Source: Candidatus Dojkabacteria bacterium
GTDB lineage: Bacteria > Patescibacteria > Dojkabacteria > SC72
Reading direction: 5' to 3'
Length of the DNA stretch: 64,000 nt
Assembly: GCA_023229785.1 (NCBI GenBank)
Contig: JALNYV010000002.1
Span: forward strand, 111,350 to 175,349
Under the pieces are notes generated by a model. That model did not search any database. It worked only from the letters and a program-made list of their open reading frames with translations, and was not told the origin of the DNA. Of the stretch, positions 1-8,349 are shown piece after piece (the first letter of the stretch is position 1; each line of letters opens with the position of its first letter). The position numbers and the translations under genes were made by a program.

Positions 1-19
1 TATAGTGTATCTTAGCCAT
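1..19 (-). CDS. Start of a further gene, cut by window edge
   Basis: An ATG lies two bases after the stop of the glycosyltransferase gene and opens six codons (Met-Ala-Lys-Ile-His-Tyr) before the window ends. The position and orientation fit the next gene of the same operon. Nothing can be said about its function. Confidence 0.35.
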
Positions 20-20
20 T

Positions 21-713
21 TTACTCTCGAAAATGTTCTGGACACCAGTTAGCAGGTATATGTCCATTAGCAATTATTATATCTCTATATATCTCTTTTT
101 CTTTAACAAACTTCTCATGTACCAAACTCCCTAAAGTCTTACAAGTAACCCCATAAGGACTATGATAAAACACATCTTGAACTAAAAGAATTTGTCTTCT
201 TAACCATAAACAATGATCAAATATCCAGTTATCACCAAAAAATAATTCTAAACCTGAGTCTATAGGAATCCAGTTGTCACGATGCATAAAGAAACACATA
301 AAGCAACCAAAGGTATTATCTCCTGGTTGAAATTCTTTTAATCTTATCATACCATCAACAAAGTGATTAGTGACAGGATTAACTGATAATCCTATAAGAC
401 CGAATTGTGGTGTGATATAATTATATACTCTATTAAATATTCGGGTATCAATAATCATGTCATCATTCATAACACAGATCTTATCAAATTGGGCTTTATT
501 GACTCCCAAATCCCAAGCAGGATTTACAAATATATTTTTACCCAGTGAATGGATTTTAACTTTACTATTTTCGAGTAAACGTGATACTGGCTTTTCTTTT
601 TCGTTGTTATCAATGATTATAATTTCCCCTACAAGTGGATGATCAATCAAGTCACTAAGATAATTAATGAATGGTTGAAATTTCCACATTGTAGGGATAA
701 TTACACTAATCAT
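21..713 (-). CDS. Glycosyltransferase, family 2-like (GT-A fold)
   Basis: About 230 residues. The N-terminus MISVIIPTMWK followed by a hydrophobic strand ending IIIDNN is the nucleotide-sugar-binding start of GT2 enzymes, and VMNDDM near residue 90 is the acidic (DXD-like) metal and donor site. It probably moves a sugar onto a host surface glycan or a phage component; the acceptor is unknown. I chose the internal Met at 713 rather than an upstream one because its ATGA overlaps the stop of the ribonucleotide reductase gene, the junction type used throughout this genome. It is separated from the main glycan cluster at 12147-18379. Confidence 0.75.
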   Translation of the reverse strand: MISVIIPTMWKFQPFINYLSDLIDHPLVGEIIIIDNNEKEKPVSRLLENSKVKIHSLGKNIFVNPAWDLGVNKAQFDKICVMNDDMIIDTRIFNRVYNYITPQFGLIGLSVNPVTNHFVDGMIRLKEFQPGDNTFGCFMCFFMHRDNWIPIDSGLELFFGDNWIFDHCLWLRRQILLVQDVFYHSPYGVTCKTLGSLVHEKFVKEKEIYRDIIIANGHIPANWCPEHFRE

Positions 714-2563
714 ACGATCTCGCAGCTTCCACCAGAACACGCAACTTGTTCTTTTAGACTTGTGTTATCTTCAACTTCTTTCACTTGAGTGAGATCGATA
801 TCTTTAATATACTTCATCATATTTTCATACTCTTCCTTAGTGCAATCTGTAAAAGGAGTTTGTCTATAAGACCCCCCATCAAAGTTAAGAACAGACATTC
901 CAGTATAACTGTCTCGATTCTCCCACATCCAGTTTCCAATAAGTTCCCAATCTTCATCCTTGAGAGAAATGGTACAAGACACATTATGAAAGTTCTTACC
1001 CTCTTTATGTCCTGCACGAACCCATTCTAAATTGAATTTTTTAACCCTCTCACATAAATCTAAGGCACTCTCAGTTCTCAAAATGGCACCTTCAGGAGCT
1101 TTTTGAGGAATGCATATAACTGCCTCTAGGTGTGGTTTGAAAATACAATCCTCAACCAATTCTGGAAGGTTTTCGATCATATAATTATAAAGCGCCCCGT
1201 TCTTTCCAATTCTCATACGTCTAACATAATAATCGTTATGCCAAGCATGAATACCTGAAGCAGACCCAACAACACAACTAGAGGTTCCTGAAGGCTTTAC
1301 TGTGCATGTTCTAGGTGCTACACTGATACCTAATTTTGCTGCATATTCTTCGTTAGTTGACATTACGATTTGAGCTGCTTCTTCTAAATTTAATCCAAGA
1401 ACAGCACCAGACCCTATACCTGTCATGGATACACCAATTAATGCTTCTTTTTCTGTTGCTTCCTTCCATTCTGGCCTTAAATAATGAAAGTCTGTGTATG
1501 TAGCTTGAAGAGTTCCGATAATTGATGCTGCTCTGGCTCTAGCATTTAACTCTTCTTGAGTATGAATATCTGATGCATTGATTTCATTAAGATTACAGAA
1601 TTGATGTGGATTCAATGAAATTTCTACACAAGGATTACAAAATACATCATAATCATCAGTCCAAAAGAATCCTGGTTCACCTGCACCCGATGCTTTAACG
1701 ATATTCCAAAGGTGTTTAAATTGTTCCTCTGAGACTTCTCCACGCTTTAATATAACGCTATTATTAGCCCTACCTCTTTGGGGATTGAGTTCATACCAAG
1801 TGCCAGACTTACATGAAAGCATATCCATATCATCCATATCAAACCCACATATCATTGCAGCTCTACGGATACCACCAGCGAGTACAGCATCAGCAATATA
1901 ACAGCAGATATCATGGACTTCTAACGTATTTAATTTACGTCCAATAGAATCAGTAAGGATTGATCTAATTCTTTCTAAACAAATACGAAGAGGATCAGGT
2001 CCAGGAGCTTTACCACCGGATGTGACTAATCTGGCTCCTTTAGGTCTAATATCTCTAAAGTCGAATAGTGGCTCTGATTTTCCTTTAGTGTATGCTTTAA
2101 TTAATACTTTTATTGAATCAGACCAGCCTTCAATTGAGTCCCCGATAAGGAATCTACGCTGTTTATTCTTTGGTCCTTGGATAATGGGTAACTTTTTAAC
2201 GTGTCTCTTTTGAACACTATAACCAACACCAGTACCACCAAGGAGAAGAAACATCAACTCAGCGAATGCGAAAGGATGATCCATTGGCATATAGGCACAA
2301 TTGAAAATCCTTGAGTTAGAAATCTCGATTGGTACACCAGCAAATTGCATAGAACGCATTGAAGGGAGGACTTTCTTAGTCAAAACAAAGTCTTCATAAA
2401 TCTTAATGATATCTTCTTTCAAAGCTGGAAATTTCTTGACGTGCATATTCAAATTACGATGACACAACTCAGTCCATGTTTCACGTCTCCCTAAAGCTGG
2501 TACAAATTTTGCATATTTATTAAAAACTACTACATCACTTAAAATTCTTTGAGATTTATCCAT
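710..2563 (-). CDS. nrdJ: Adenosylcobalamin-dependent (class II) ribonucleotide reductase
   Basis: Makes deoxynucleotides for phage DNA synthesis with a B12 cofactor, as a single-chain enzyme. Visible features are NCAYMP near residue 87 (the first redox cysteine region), GGTGVGYSVQ near 110, the active-site strand NPCVEISL at about 310-317, and a C-terminal swinging-arm cysteine pair in CSGGSCEIV. The length of 617 residues fits the monomeric triphosphate-reductase type rather than class I NrdA, and no NrdB-like radical subunit is in the window. TAAGGAAAG upstream is a good ribosome site. ThyX follows the same supply logic just upstream. Confident on the class, less so on NDP versus NTP substrate. 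Confidence 0.9.
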   Translation of the reverse strand: MDKSQRILSDVVVFNKYAKFVPALGRRETWTELCHRNLNMHVKKFPALKEDIIKIYEDFVLTKKVLPSMRSMQFAGVPIEISNSRIFNCAYMPMDHPFAFAELMFLLLGGTGVGYSVQKRHVKKLPIIQGPKNKQRRFLIGDSIEGWSDSIKVLIKAYTKGKSEPLFDFRDIRPKGARLVTSGGKAPGPDPLRICLERIRSILTDSIGRKLNTLEVHDICCYIADAVLAGGIRRAAMICGFDMDDMDMLSCKSGTWYELNPQRGRANNSVILKRGEVSEEQFKHLWNIVKASGAGEPGFFWTDDYDVFCNPCVEISLNPHQFCNLNEINASDIHTQEELNARARAASIIGTLQATYTDFHYLRPEWKEATEKEALIGVSMTGIGSGAVLGLNLEEAAQIVMSTNEEYAAKLGISVAPRTCTVKPSGTSSCVVGSASGIHAWHNDYYVRRMRIGKNGALYNYMIENLPELVEDCIFKPHLEAVICIPQKAPEGAILRTESALDLCERVKKFNLEWVRAGHKEGKNFHNVSCTISLKDEDWELIGNWMWENRDSYTGMSVLNFDGGSYRQTPFTDCTKEEYENMMKYIKDIDLTQVKEVEDNTSLKEQVACSGGSCEIV

Positions 2564-2578
2564 AAACGCTTTCCTTAG

Positions 2579-3292
2579 TTAATTATTATTTACAAATTCA
2601 TACATCATTGGGAATATATATGATATCTCTTTTGCACATCCCAAAGCTATATCTATGTGTTCATTTTGAGTTCCATTCTTACTTCTAAGATCTATGTAAT
2701 GTACCCACGACCTTAGCGAGCCATTCATGTACATTCTTGATTGTGTACATCCCTCTGGTAATACACATCGAGCTTGTTCTTTAGCTATACCATTACTTAC
2801 AGCCCACTCATAGATTTCTTTAGCGTCTCTAATGATCTTTGATTGCTTTTCCACCCAAAGATCAGATAACTCTCTCTGTTCTGGATCATTTAAATCAAGG
2901 ACTAAACTATTCTGACGATTCTTAGAGTCTTGTAAACGGCATTCTCGCACTTCAAACTTCATATCCTTAGTTGGATCAGCATACCTTTGTGAAAACTCCT
3001 GAAAAGCAAAACTGCGGTGTCTTAATATCTGTCTACCAATATCTCTAGTTGTCTCAATCTCCAGACATGCACTGACCATTTCTAAAGGACTCCAGTGTTT
3101 ATTTTTCACTAGATATCGGATTAGCTTACCGGCAGTCTCAGAGTTATACTGATTGTTAGGATTAGATACACGAGCACAAAATGCAATTAAATCTTGTACA
3201 TTTTTTAACTGTTTCTTTGTTAATTTTGTGTCTATAGTATCATCACTACAAACTGGTGGGACTTGCGAATAACTCAATAACCTTACATTCAT
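2579..3292 (-). CDS. thyX: Flavin-dependent thymidylate synthase ThyX
   Basis: Methylates dUMP to dTMP using methylene-tetrahydrofolate, FAD and NADPH. The diagnostic signature RHRSFAFQEFSQRY (pattern RHR, seven residues, S) is at about residues 92-105. The Arg-rich C-terminal part (CVLPEGCTQSRMYMNGSLRSW) matches the substrate-binding half of the family. At 237 residues it is of normal length. A strong AAGGAG site precedes the ATG. It lies between primase and ribonucleotide reductase, in a dNTP-supply block. T4 itself uses the unrelated ThyA (td), so this is the usual aquatic-phage replacement. Confidence 0.93.
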   Translation of the reverse strand: MNVRLLSYSQVPPVCSDDTIDTKLTKKQLKNVQDLIAFCARVSNPNNQYNSETAGKLIRYLVKNKHWSPLEMVSACLEIETTRDIGRQILRHRSFAFQEFSQRYADPTKDMKFEVRECRLQDSKNRQNSLVLDLNDPEQRELSDLWVEKQSKIIRDAKEIYEWAVSNGIAKEQARCVLPEGCTQSRMYMNGSLRSWVHYIDLRSKNGTQNEHIDIALGCAKEISYIFPMMYEFVNNN

Positions 3293-3302
3293 ATAAATCT
3301 CC

Positions 3303-4331
3303 TTATACTTTCTTCCACATGTTTAATTTTAAATTTGCTTCAATATCTGAAAATGTGTTTGTAACTATAACATTCTCTATATATTCTTGAGATTTTCCAT
3401 TAACGATCATATCATTTATATCTTTTTCTACTATATTACTTGGCCAAATAACAATCTTAAATTTTTTATCTATAGCTTTCTTCATGAGTTTTACTATTTC
3501 AACATTTCTATTCTCATTATCAAAGATTAATACAGCACTCTTGAATTTACTACCGGTCACCAATAAATTTGAGTCACCAGAAGCAACACAATTATCCACA
3601 AATAAACTATCTAATGGACCTTCAACGACTCTTACGGGAATATCTAAAGACACTCTATCCATACCATATACTGGCTTCTTATCTACTGGATTCTTATTTA
3701 TTGTCACATATCTTACCACATTCTTTCCTTTCTCTAAGGATCTTCCAGATAGTGCAATCAATTCATTATATTCATTGAAGTAAGGTATTACTAATCGAGT
3801 GTCATCTCTAATTTTCTCAACACCATGATTAGGAAATACCTCATCAGCTAACTGTTTATAGTGATCAGTATAGTACAGTATATTATAAAACTTCTCTGGT
3901 ATATTTCTTTTCTTGATATATTTAAGACATGAATGTGTTAAAGGAAGATCATTAATCAATTTAGCATTCAACATATAACTTGGTTGATCAATCTTACCGA
4001 ACTTTGGTATAGGAATATTGAATACTGGTGTCTTGGTTTTTCTTTTTCCAGTTTCTCCTTCCTTATATTTTTCTAATATATATTCTTGATATAATGAAGG
4101 ATCAACGTGTTCAACAAGCCCACCTACGTTAGTCCCATAAGAACAGTTATAACATTTATAAAAGTAACCATTATTCTTTCTATAGATAAAACCACGAGCT
4201 TTACTTTTATTTTTTTGAGAATCGCCACAGAAGGGACAACTGAAATTGAATAGATCATCTTTCTTCTGCTTAAAATTACGAAGACGAGATGATATAAGAC
4301 GTAAAAATGTTAGATCAATGTAAATACTCAT
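3303..4331 (-). CDS. 61: DNA primase (T4 gp61-like)
   Basis: Synthesises RNA primers on the lagging strand together with helicase gp41. The N-terminal zinc ribbon has paired cysteines (SCPFCGD and KCYNCSYGT, residues about 32, 35, 60 and 63). A Toprim-type acidic centre is visible as VVEGPLDSLF in the middle, followed by LIFDNE. I start at the second Met (MSIYIDLTFL) because a TGGAG ribosome site lies just before it and the longer ORF would begin inside the preceding terminator. This gives 342 residues, the size of T4 gp61. It is the first gene after the lysis-cassette terminator. Confidence 0.9.
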   Translation of the reverse strand: MSIYIDLTFLRLISSRLRNFKQKKDDLFNFSCPFCGDSQKNKSKARGFIYRKNNGYFYKCYNCSYGTNVGGLVEHVDPSLYQEYILEKYKEGETGKRKTKTPVFNIPIPKFGKIDQPSYMLNAKLINDLPLTHSCLKYIKKRNIPEKFYNILYYTDHYKQLADEVFPNHGVEKIRDDTRLVIPYFNEYNELIALSGRSLEKGKNVVRYVTINKNPVDKKPVYGMDRVSLDIPVRVVEGPLDSLFVDNCVASGDSNLLVTGSKFKSAVLIFDNENRNVEIVKLMKKAIDKKFKIVIWPSNIVEKDINDMIVNGKSQEYIENVIVTNTFSDIEANLKLNMWKKV

Positions 4332-4343
4332 AATAAAAACTCC

Positions 4344-4383
4344 ATTAAAAATAAAGCTCACTATATGTATAGTGAGCTTTTCA
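4344..4383 (-). terminator. Rho-independent terminator after the lysis cassette
   Basis: On the minus strand AAAGCTCACTA and its complement TAGTGAGCTTT flank a short loop, followed by TTTATTTTTAA. The stem is about 11 base pairs with a U-rich tail. It starts just after the stop of the coiled-coil membrane protein (4387) and separates that operon from the primase gene. Confidence 0.85.
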
Positions 4384-4386
4384 AAA

Positions 4387-4887
4387 TTACTTAAATATTT
4401 CTAAAAATTTAATAATAACATTAAAATTACCTAAAATCCAACCTAGTAACACGCCAGCACCAATAACCATCCATTTATACTTTTCAAGACTAGATGATAA
4501 TGAGTCTGCTATAGTTAAATTTTTTTTTTCTGGTAAAGATTGGTTCTGGGTTATTATATCAGATCGCAATCCATCTATCTTTTCAGAAATACTATGTTCT
4601 AAGTGGATCATTCGTTCATGCATCTCTCTATTGACAGCAGTAATCCTTAAATGCAATTCTTTAATGTCGTCTTTTAGTTCCATTTCTGACTTTTCATGTT
4701 GTTCATGCTTTTGTTCGTGAATAGTAATCATTTTAAGAAGATTAGTATTTATCTCTTGTAATTTCTCAATTGAATCAGAGACTCTTACAGAAACCTTCTC
4801 ACATTGTCTATCGGCTAATATTATATCTTTTTCCAATAAACCTACTTGTAATTTTAAATTATTTATATCATCAATCGTTTCGCCCAT
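4387..4887 (-). CDS. Coiled-coil protein with C-terminal membrane anchor
   Basis: 166 residues. Residues about 1-110 are charged and heptad-like, predicting a long coiled coil. A hydrophobic segment (WMVIGAGVLLGWILGNF) near residues 140-156 would anchor the C-terminus in the inner membrane. It is the last gene of the lysis cassette, directly after the holin, and could assist or regulate lysis. Proteins of this layout are common in aquatic T4-likes but I know of no assigned function. Confidence 0.7.
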   Translation of the reverse strand: MGETIDDINNLKLQVGLLEKDIILADRQCEKVSVRVSDSIEKLQEINTNLLKMITIHEQKHEQHEKSEMELKDDIKELHLRITAVNREMHERMIHLEHSISEKIDGLRSDIITQNQSLPEKKNLTIADSLSSSLEKYKWMVIGAGVLLGWILGNFNVIIKFLEIFK

Positions 4888-4899
4888 CTTAGTTCCTTA

Positions 4900-5238
4900 T
4901 TATAATTCTTCGTCAGTTCCCTGTTTAGGAACTTTCTTTCCTCTTCCCCTATCATTATAATAAGTTTCATCATCTTCAGAATGATAATGTGCTCCAACAA
5001 TCTTCTCCTTACCCCTAGACCATGCAGCTATACCTAAAACTGCACCCATAGCTAAATGAAAAAGTCCACCACCTTGTAATGTTAGAGGCAACCAAGCAGT
5101 AGTTACTACACCACTAAAGAATGCCTGTAATAACGACCAAAGAACTGGAAAAACAATAAAGTCAATAACACACACAATTAGATACATCCAGGCCATAGCA
5201 GGTCGCCATTTCCTGTTCATCCAATCTTCTTTAGTCAT
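4900..5238 (-). CDS. Holin-like protein, three membrane segments
   Basis: 112 residues. About three hydrophobic segments lie between residues 13 and 75 (MYLIVCVIDFIVFPVLW, LLQAFFSGVVTTAWLPLTL, LFHLAMGAVLGIAAW), with a short charged N-terminus and a polar tail. The start WMNRKWRPAMAWMYL resembles the three-TM holin family known from gene transfer agents and phages. It would permeabilise the inner membrane to release or activate the endolysin. Its ATG overlaps the endolysin stop as TAATG, supporting a joint lysis role. Confidence 0.8.
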   Translation of the reverse strand: MTKEDWMNRKWRPAMAWMYLIVCVIDFIVFPVLWSLLQAFFSGVVTTAWLPLTLQGGGLFHLAMGAVLGIAAWSRGKEKIVGAHYHSEDDETYYNDRGRGKKVPKQGTDEEL

Positions 5239-5846
5239 TATCCAATAATTCCAAGAATCCTTTCATATTTCTCGATACGATCATCAAGACCAATATAACC
5301 ACCATTTATAGCTTTTGTCAATCCCCTCATATCACCACGGTCAGAGAATCGATTAAGGTTGTTCTTTTCCCAGTACCAACATGCTGAGATTATAGCCCCA
5401 TCGAATGTTTCAAGGTAAGAAGAAACATCATCTAAATCCATTTCAAGATAATCAGCTAATTCTTGATAGTTATTTTTACCTGTAATTTGGATAACACCTC
5501 GACCTTTATACTTCCAACCATCATTAGAGCCTTCAGAACCGTTACCCATACGATTCCCATACACTCGACTAGCGATAGCTTCTTGATTATGAGCATATTT
5601 CTTAGCAATATCATCTGTCAAGAAATATTTAGGAAAGACTTTACGAAGACTTTCCCATTTATAGTTTAAGTTTTCTGTCAATCTCGTAAATTCTGTACTC
5701 TCATGAGAACATTGAGCTAAAAATGCAGCTATTCTCTCAGAGGTATCTATACTAAACTCTGGAAGATTATCTGCAATAGCCTGATACCACTCTTCAATAG
5801 ATTTATTATTAGGTAAAACTCTCTGTAATTGTTCTAATGTTATCAT
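5238..5846 (-). CDS. Endolysin, glycoside hydrolase family 19 (chitinase-like)
   Basis: 202 residues, a single catalytic domain that cuts peptidoglycan glycan strands. CSHES (Glu at about residue 49) provides the likely catalytic acid. GRGVIQITGKNNY at about 119-131 is the GH19 signature loop, and the C-terminal ITKAINGG-type segment (LTKAINGGYIG) matches the fold. There is no signal peptide or membrane arrest sequence, so export needs the holin encoded next. The ATG overlaps the o-spanin stop (ATGA). T4 uses a different (GH24) lysozyme. Confidence 0.92.
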   Translation of the reverse strand: MITLEQLQRVLPNNKSIEEWYQAIADNLPEFSIDTSERIAAFLAQCSHESTEFTRLTENLNYKWESLRKVFPKYFLTDDIAKKYAHNQEAIASRVYGNRMGNGSEGSNDGWKYKGRGVIQITGKNNYQELADYLEMDLDDVSSYLETFDGAIISACWYWEKNNLNRFSDRGDMRGLTKAINGGYIGLDDRIEKYERILGIIG

Positions 5847-6112
5847 TTAATATCTCCATAAATTGACTTTTGAATTTTATACCATTGAATCCATGCGTCA
5901 GTTTTTATTTGACACTCATAATATCTTCCATAGTTTGTGACAATTATTTGAAGAACCTCACTCATTTTCTTTTCATCTTCTTTAATTAATAGTAGATCCT
6001 GACAGTTTGTTTGGATACTTTCAGGTGCATCTGGAAATTTTGGAAGTTGTTTTGTAGACACACAGCTTGAGAGTATTAATAGAGTAATAAATAAAATAAT
6101 ATATCTTTTCAT
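5843..6112 (-). CDS. o-spanin-like outer-membrane lipoprotein
   Basis: 89 residues. The start MKRYIILFITLLILSSC is a lipoprotein signal with an LSSC lipobox; the cysteine would be lipidated and the protein moved to the outer membrane. A short proline-containing stretch (KFPDAPESIQTNC) follows, typical of Rz1-like proteins of marine phages. I start at the inner Met, after an AGGAAA site, because upstream Mets spoil the signal peptide. It pairs with the preceding inner-membrane coiled-coil protein to fuse the membranes at lysis. Confidence 0.78.
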   Translation of the reverse strand: MKRYIILFITLLILSSCVSTKQLPKFPDAPESIQTNCQDLLLIKEDEKKMSEVLQIIVTNYGRYYECQIKTDAWIQWYKIQKSIYGDIK

Positions 6113-6113
6113 G

Positions 6114-6560
6114 TCATTTCCTAGCCGCATCATTTAATATTGATATTGTATATGTACTAACTTTACAATCTTTATCAATATCTGTTGACCTTTTGATTAT
6201 TCTATCTCTATAAACTAATTGTTTCTTTTCAACCTCAACAATCTTATCTTTAACTATATACTCGATCTTAGAGGTTGCTTCTCTAGCCTGTATCTCTGCT
6301 ATCTCAATTTTATGGTTCCACTCTTTAGCTTTATCTAAGTATTCATTATTAACAGCTAATCCACCCTCCAGAAATAGCCCTAAAACCAACAAAAAGATGC
6401 CACCATACTTGATTATACTCTTATATACTGTTGGGACAAGACCATAAATAATATCTCCCATAAAGAAAGAAAATATGAAAGCTCCTAAACCGAGGCCGAG
6501 TAAGGTATGAATAAATATAGTTGGGAGATAAGTAAATATGAAGATAAGAAAACTAATCAT
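6114..6560 (-). CDS. i-spanin-like inner-membrane protein
   Basis: 148 residues. Two to three hydrophobic segments occupy residues 1-70 (the last is GGIFLLVLGLFLEGGLAV). A charged helical region rich in Glu and Lys (about 75-130) follows, likely a periplasmic coiled coil that ends with a cysteine near residue 132. The layout and its place just before a lipoprotein gene fit an i-spanin. It overlaps the preceding 58-residue ORF by four bases. Confidence 0.7.
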   Translation of the reverse strand: MISFLIFIFTYLPTIFIHTLLGLGLGAFIFSFFMGDIIYGLVPTVYKSIIKYGGIFLLVLGLFLEGGLAVNNEYLDKAKEWNHKIEIAEIQAREATSKIEYIVKDKIVEVEKKQLVYRDRIIKRSTDIDKDCKVSTYTISILNDAARK

Positions 6561-6733
6561 GTTGGTAATCTTCTAGTCAAAAAACTCTTAAATGACATCA
6601 CTTTATTCTTCTTACCTTTCTTAACTCCAGGCTCCCCTTGTGGACCTACACCTATACCAGCAATCTCTGGGCCGGTGCTATTAGTTGGAACTCCACCAAC
6701 CATAGCTGCACCATCTTCATTTATATTCTTCAT
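6557..6733 (-). CDS. Small glycine-rich conserved protein (58 aa)
   Basis: Begins MKNINEDGAAMVGGVPTNST and continues through a Gly/Pro-rich middle (AGIGVGPQGEPG) to a basic end with FKSFLTRRLP. Both ends overlap the neighbours as ATGA, which is strong evidence that it is a translated gene. Small proteins with a similar composition lie at this place in aquatic T4-likes; the function is unknown. The Gly-rich section could be flexible or virion-associated, but this is a guess. Confidence 0.7.
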   Translation of the reverse strand: MKNINEDGAAMVGGVPTNSTGPEIAGIGVGPQGEPGVKKGKKNKVMSFKSFLTRRLPT

Positions 6734-7119
6734 TTAATTTTCCTTAGTACCTCTACTATATTCATATCAACAGGGATATCTGATGATATTATATCAATAC
6801 CGTCGATACCTATTATCTTTGATTTCATAATATTAAGAAACAATAGATATGTCTTTAATATTGAATAATGTTCGTTAGATATCTTATAGAAGAGTAATCT
6901 AACAACAACTTCAGGACCAAAAACATTATTCAGAATAACAAGATGATTGACGACTAACCTTTCTCTTAATTCTCCGAGTCTCTTATATCTAGTAAAGAGA
7001 CGGTTCAGATAATTAAACCGCTTCATATCATCATCAAACTCGCTCATCATCATACTTGGCTTATCATAAGCTTTTACAGCATATAATAAAATATTTTCAT
7101 CACTTAAATTATTAAACAT
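6730..7119 (-). CDS. Conserved T4-like phage protein of unknown function
   Basis: 129 residues from MFNNLSDENI. Basic and aromatic residues are dense in DDDMKRFNYLNRLFTRYKR, followed by a conserved-looking LVVNHLVILNNVFGPEVVVR segment. No catalytic motif is visible. I chose the inner Met because it overlaps the upstream stop by eight bases, the same spacing as several other junctions in this genome. Related proteins are found beside virion genes in many aquatic T4-likes. It may be structural or an assembly factor. Confidence 0.72.
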   Translation of the reverse strand: MFNNLSDENILLYAVKAYDKPSMMMSEFDDDMKRFNYLNRLFTRYKRLGELRERLVVNHLVILNNVFGPEVVVRLLFYKISNEHYSILKTYLLFLNIMKSKIIGIDGIDIISSDIPVDMNIVEVLRKIK

Positions 7120-7561
7120 CTTCCTCTGATTCATTATCGTCTAACATAATATCTTCAATACCTTCTTCATCTGTGATTTCTGCGTGAAAATCATATGTCC
7201 CTTCATCTAATAGAACATATATTAAATATAGATAATACATACCATGACTAGAATCTAATGGATTCTGATTCAATTGAGGCATATCATAGGCATCTCTTAC
7301 CTTACCATACTGATCCATTTCGAGAACAACTTCATCACCATCTGATTCAAGATCGTAAAGTGCTGGAACATCTAAACCATACCTATTCAACACTTTACGA
7401 ACTCTTTGGATACCAACAACTGGTGATAAAATTATATCCCGTAATTCATTCCCAAGGCGGAAATTTATCTCAGCACGAATCTTAGGATTTGTGATCGATA
7501 ATGAGCTATCAGTAGGCGGTTCATGTTTAATAACTGCCTGACCAGTTTCTATGTTATGCAT
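7112..7561 (-). CDS. Conserved virion-region protein, unknown function
   Basis: 149 residues, acidic, with a C-terminal tail rich in Asp and Glu (DDNESEED). The middle reads VRKVLNRYGLDVPALYDL, then a YYLYLIYVLLDEGTYDFHAEI segment. The family occurs next to the preceding structural-type gene in aquatic T4-likes. No enzyme motif was seen. It is joined to the upstream gene by TAATG and to the downstream gene by an eight-base overlap, so the three are likely made together. Confidence 0.72.
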   Translation of the reverse strand: MHNIETGQAVIKHEPPTDSSLSITNPKIRAEINFRLGNELRDIILSPVVGIQRVRKVLNRYGLDVPALYDLESDGDEVVLEMDQYGKVRDAYDMPQLNQNPLDSSHGMYYLYLIYVLLDEGTYDFHAEITDEEGIEDIMLDDNESEEDV

Positions 7562-8121
7562 TATGAGTTAGGGAATTTAGCATTTTCAGCATCAAGAGTT
7601 ATAGACCCCATAGCAACTAAAGTTTCCATCTGTACACGATTAGCACGACCACCCATAGTAACAACTAAAGATGCTGCATTAACTGTAGTCCCATTAGCAA
7701 CGTTAGCGTATGGTGTTGATGTAAATGAACCACCATTAACAAGTGTAATAGTTGTAATAGTATTTGTAGTTGTATTAACTGTGTAAGATGCATTTGCTGC
7801 TGTTAACGAACCACCACCAGTAAATGTAATCCAACCATTTGCATTGTAATTAGTTCCACCGTTTGCAATTCTGATAGACTGAACAGGTCCGATACCTTCT
7901 TTCCTCAGATTCCATCCAGCATGTTGTACCTTCTTACCTTCTCCAGCAATACCAGCTTCAACTGCATCTACTCCGAAATCACCAACGGCCATTCCTGTTA
8001 CAAACGCAGAAACTTGTGTATTACCGAATAGTGCTTCTCCATTAGCGTTAACACCTAAACCACCAATAATAGTAGATTTTGGTGCATTATTAGCTTGGTC
8101 TTTATTTCCCCATAAACTCAT
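7561..8121 (-). CDS. Probable virion structural protein (MSLWG family)
   Basis: 186 residues starting MSLWGNKDQANNAPKS, a start recognisable in aquatic T4-like structural proteins. The middle, about residues 85-150, is Thr/Asn/Gly-rich and reads like a beta-strand insert (NGGTNYNANGWITFTGGG). The flanks (AGWNLRKEGIG and ANRVQMETLVAMGSI) are the conserved core. A good TAGGAGAA ribosome site precedes it. The Thr/Asn-rich insert may be a surface-exposed Ig-like decoration. Confidence 0.72.
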   Translation of the reverse strand: MSLWGNKDQANNAPKSTIIGGLGVNANGEALFGNTQVSAFVTGMAVGDFGVDAVEAGIAGEGKKVQHAGWNLRKEGIGPVQSIRIANGGTNYNANGWITFTGGGSLTAANASYTVNTTTNTITTITLVNGGSFTSTPYANVANGTTVNAASLVVTMGGRANRVQMETLVAMGSITLDAENAKFPNS

Positions 8122-8150
8122 TGTGATTCTCCTAAATTGTTTTTATATAT

Positions 8151-8348
8151 TTATGTTTTTATAACAGTATCATTTTCAGAAAGTTCAGGATCAGGATCAA
8201 ATACATCCTTACCAGATTTTTTCTTTAATATGTCTTTAATAACTTTTTTCTTTTTAAAGTTATTATCTGCAATATCTTCAGAGGTCTTATGTCTCAATGT
8301 TAGGGCAGCGTTTGTGTTTCCTCTTGTATCTGGCTCTGTTTTATCCAT
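8151..8348 (-). CDS. Small charged protein (65 aa)
   Basis: MDKTEPDTRGNTNAALTLRH at the start, with a strongly basic middle (NNFKKKKVIKDILKKKSGK) and an acidic end. It fills the gap between two virion-type genes with the correct strand and no competing frame. No ribosome site is obvious and no family was recognised. Confidence 0.55.
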   Translation of the reverse strand: MDKTEPDTRGNTNAALTLRHKTSEDIADNNFKKKKVIKDILKKKSGKDVFDPDPELSENDTVIKT

Positions 8349-8349
8349 A

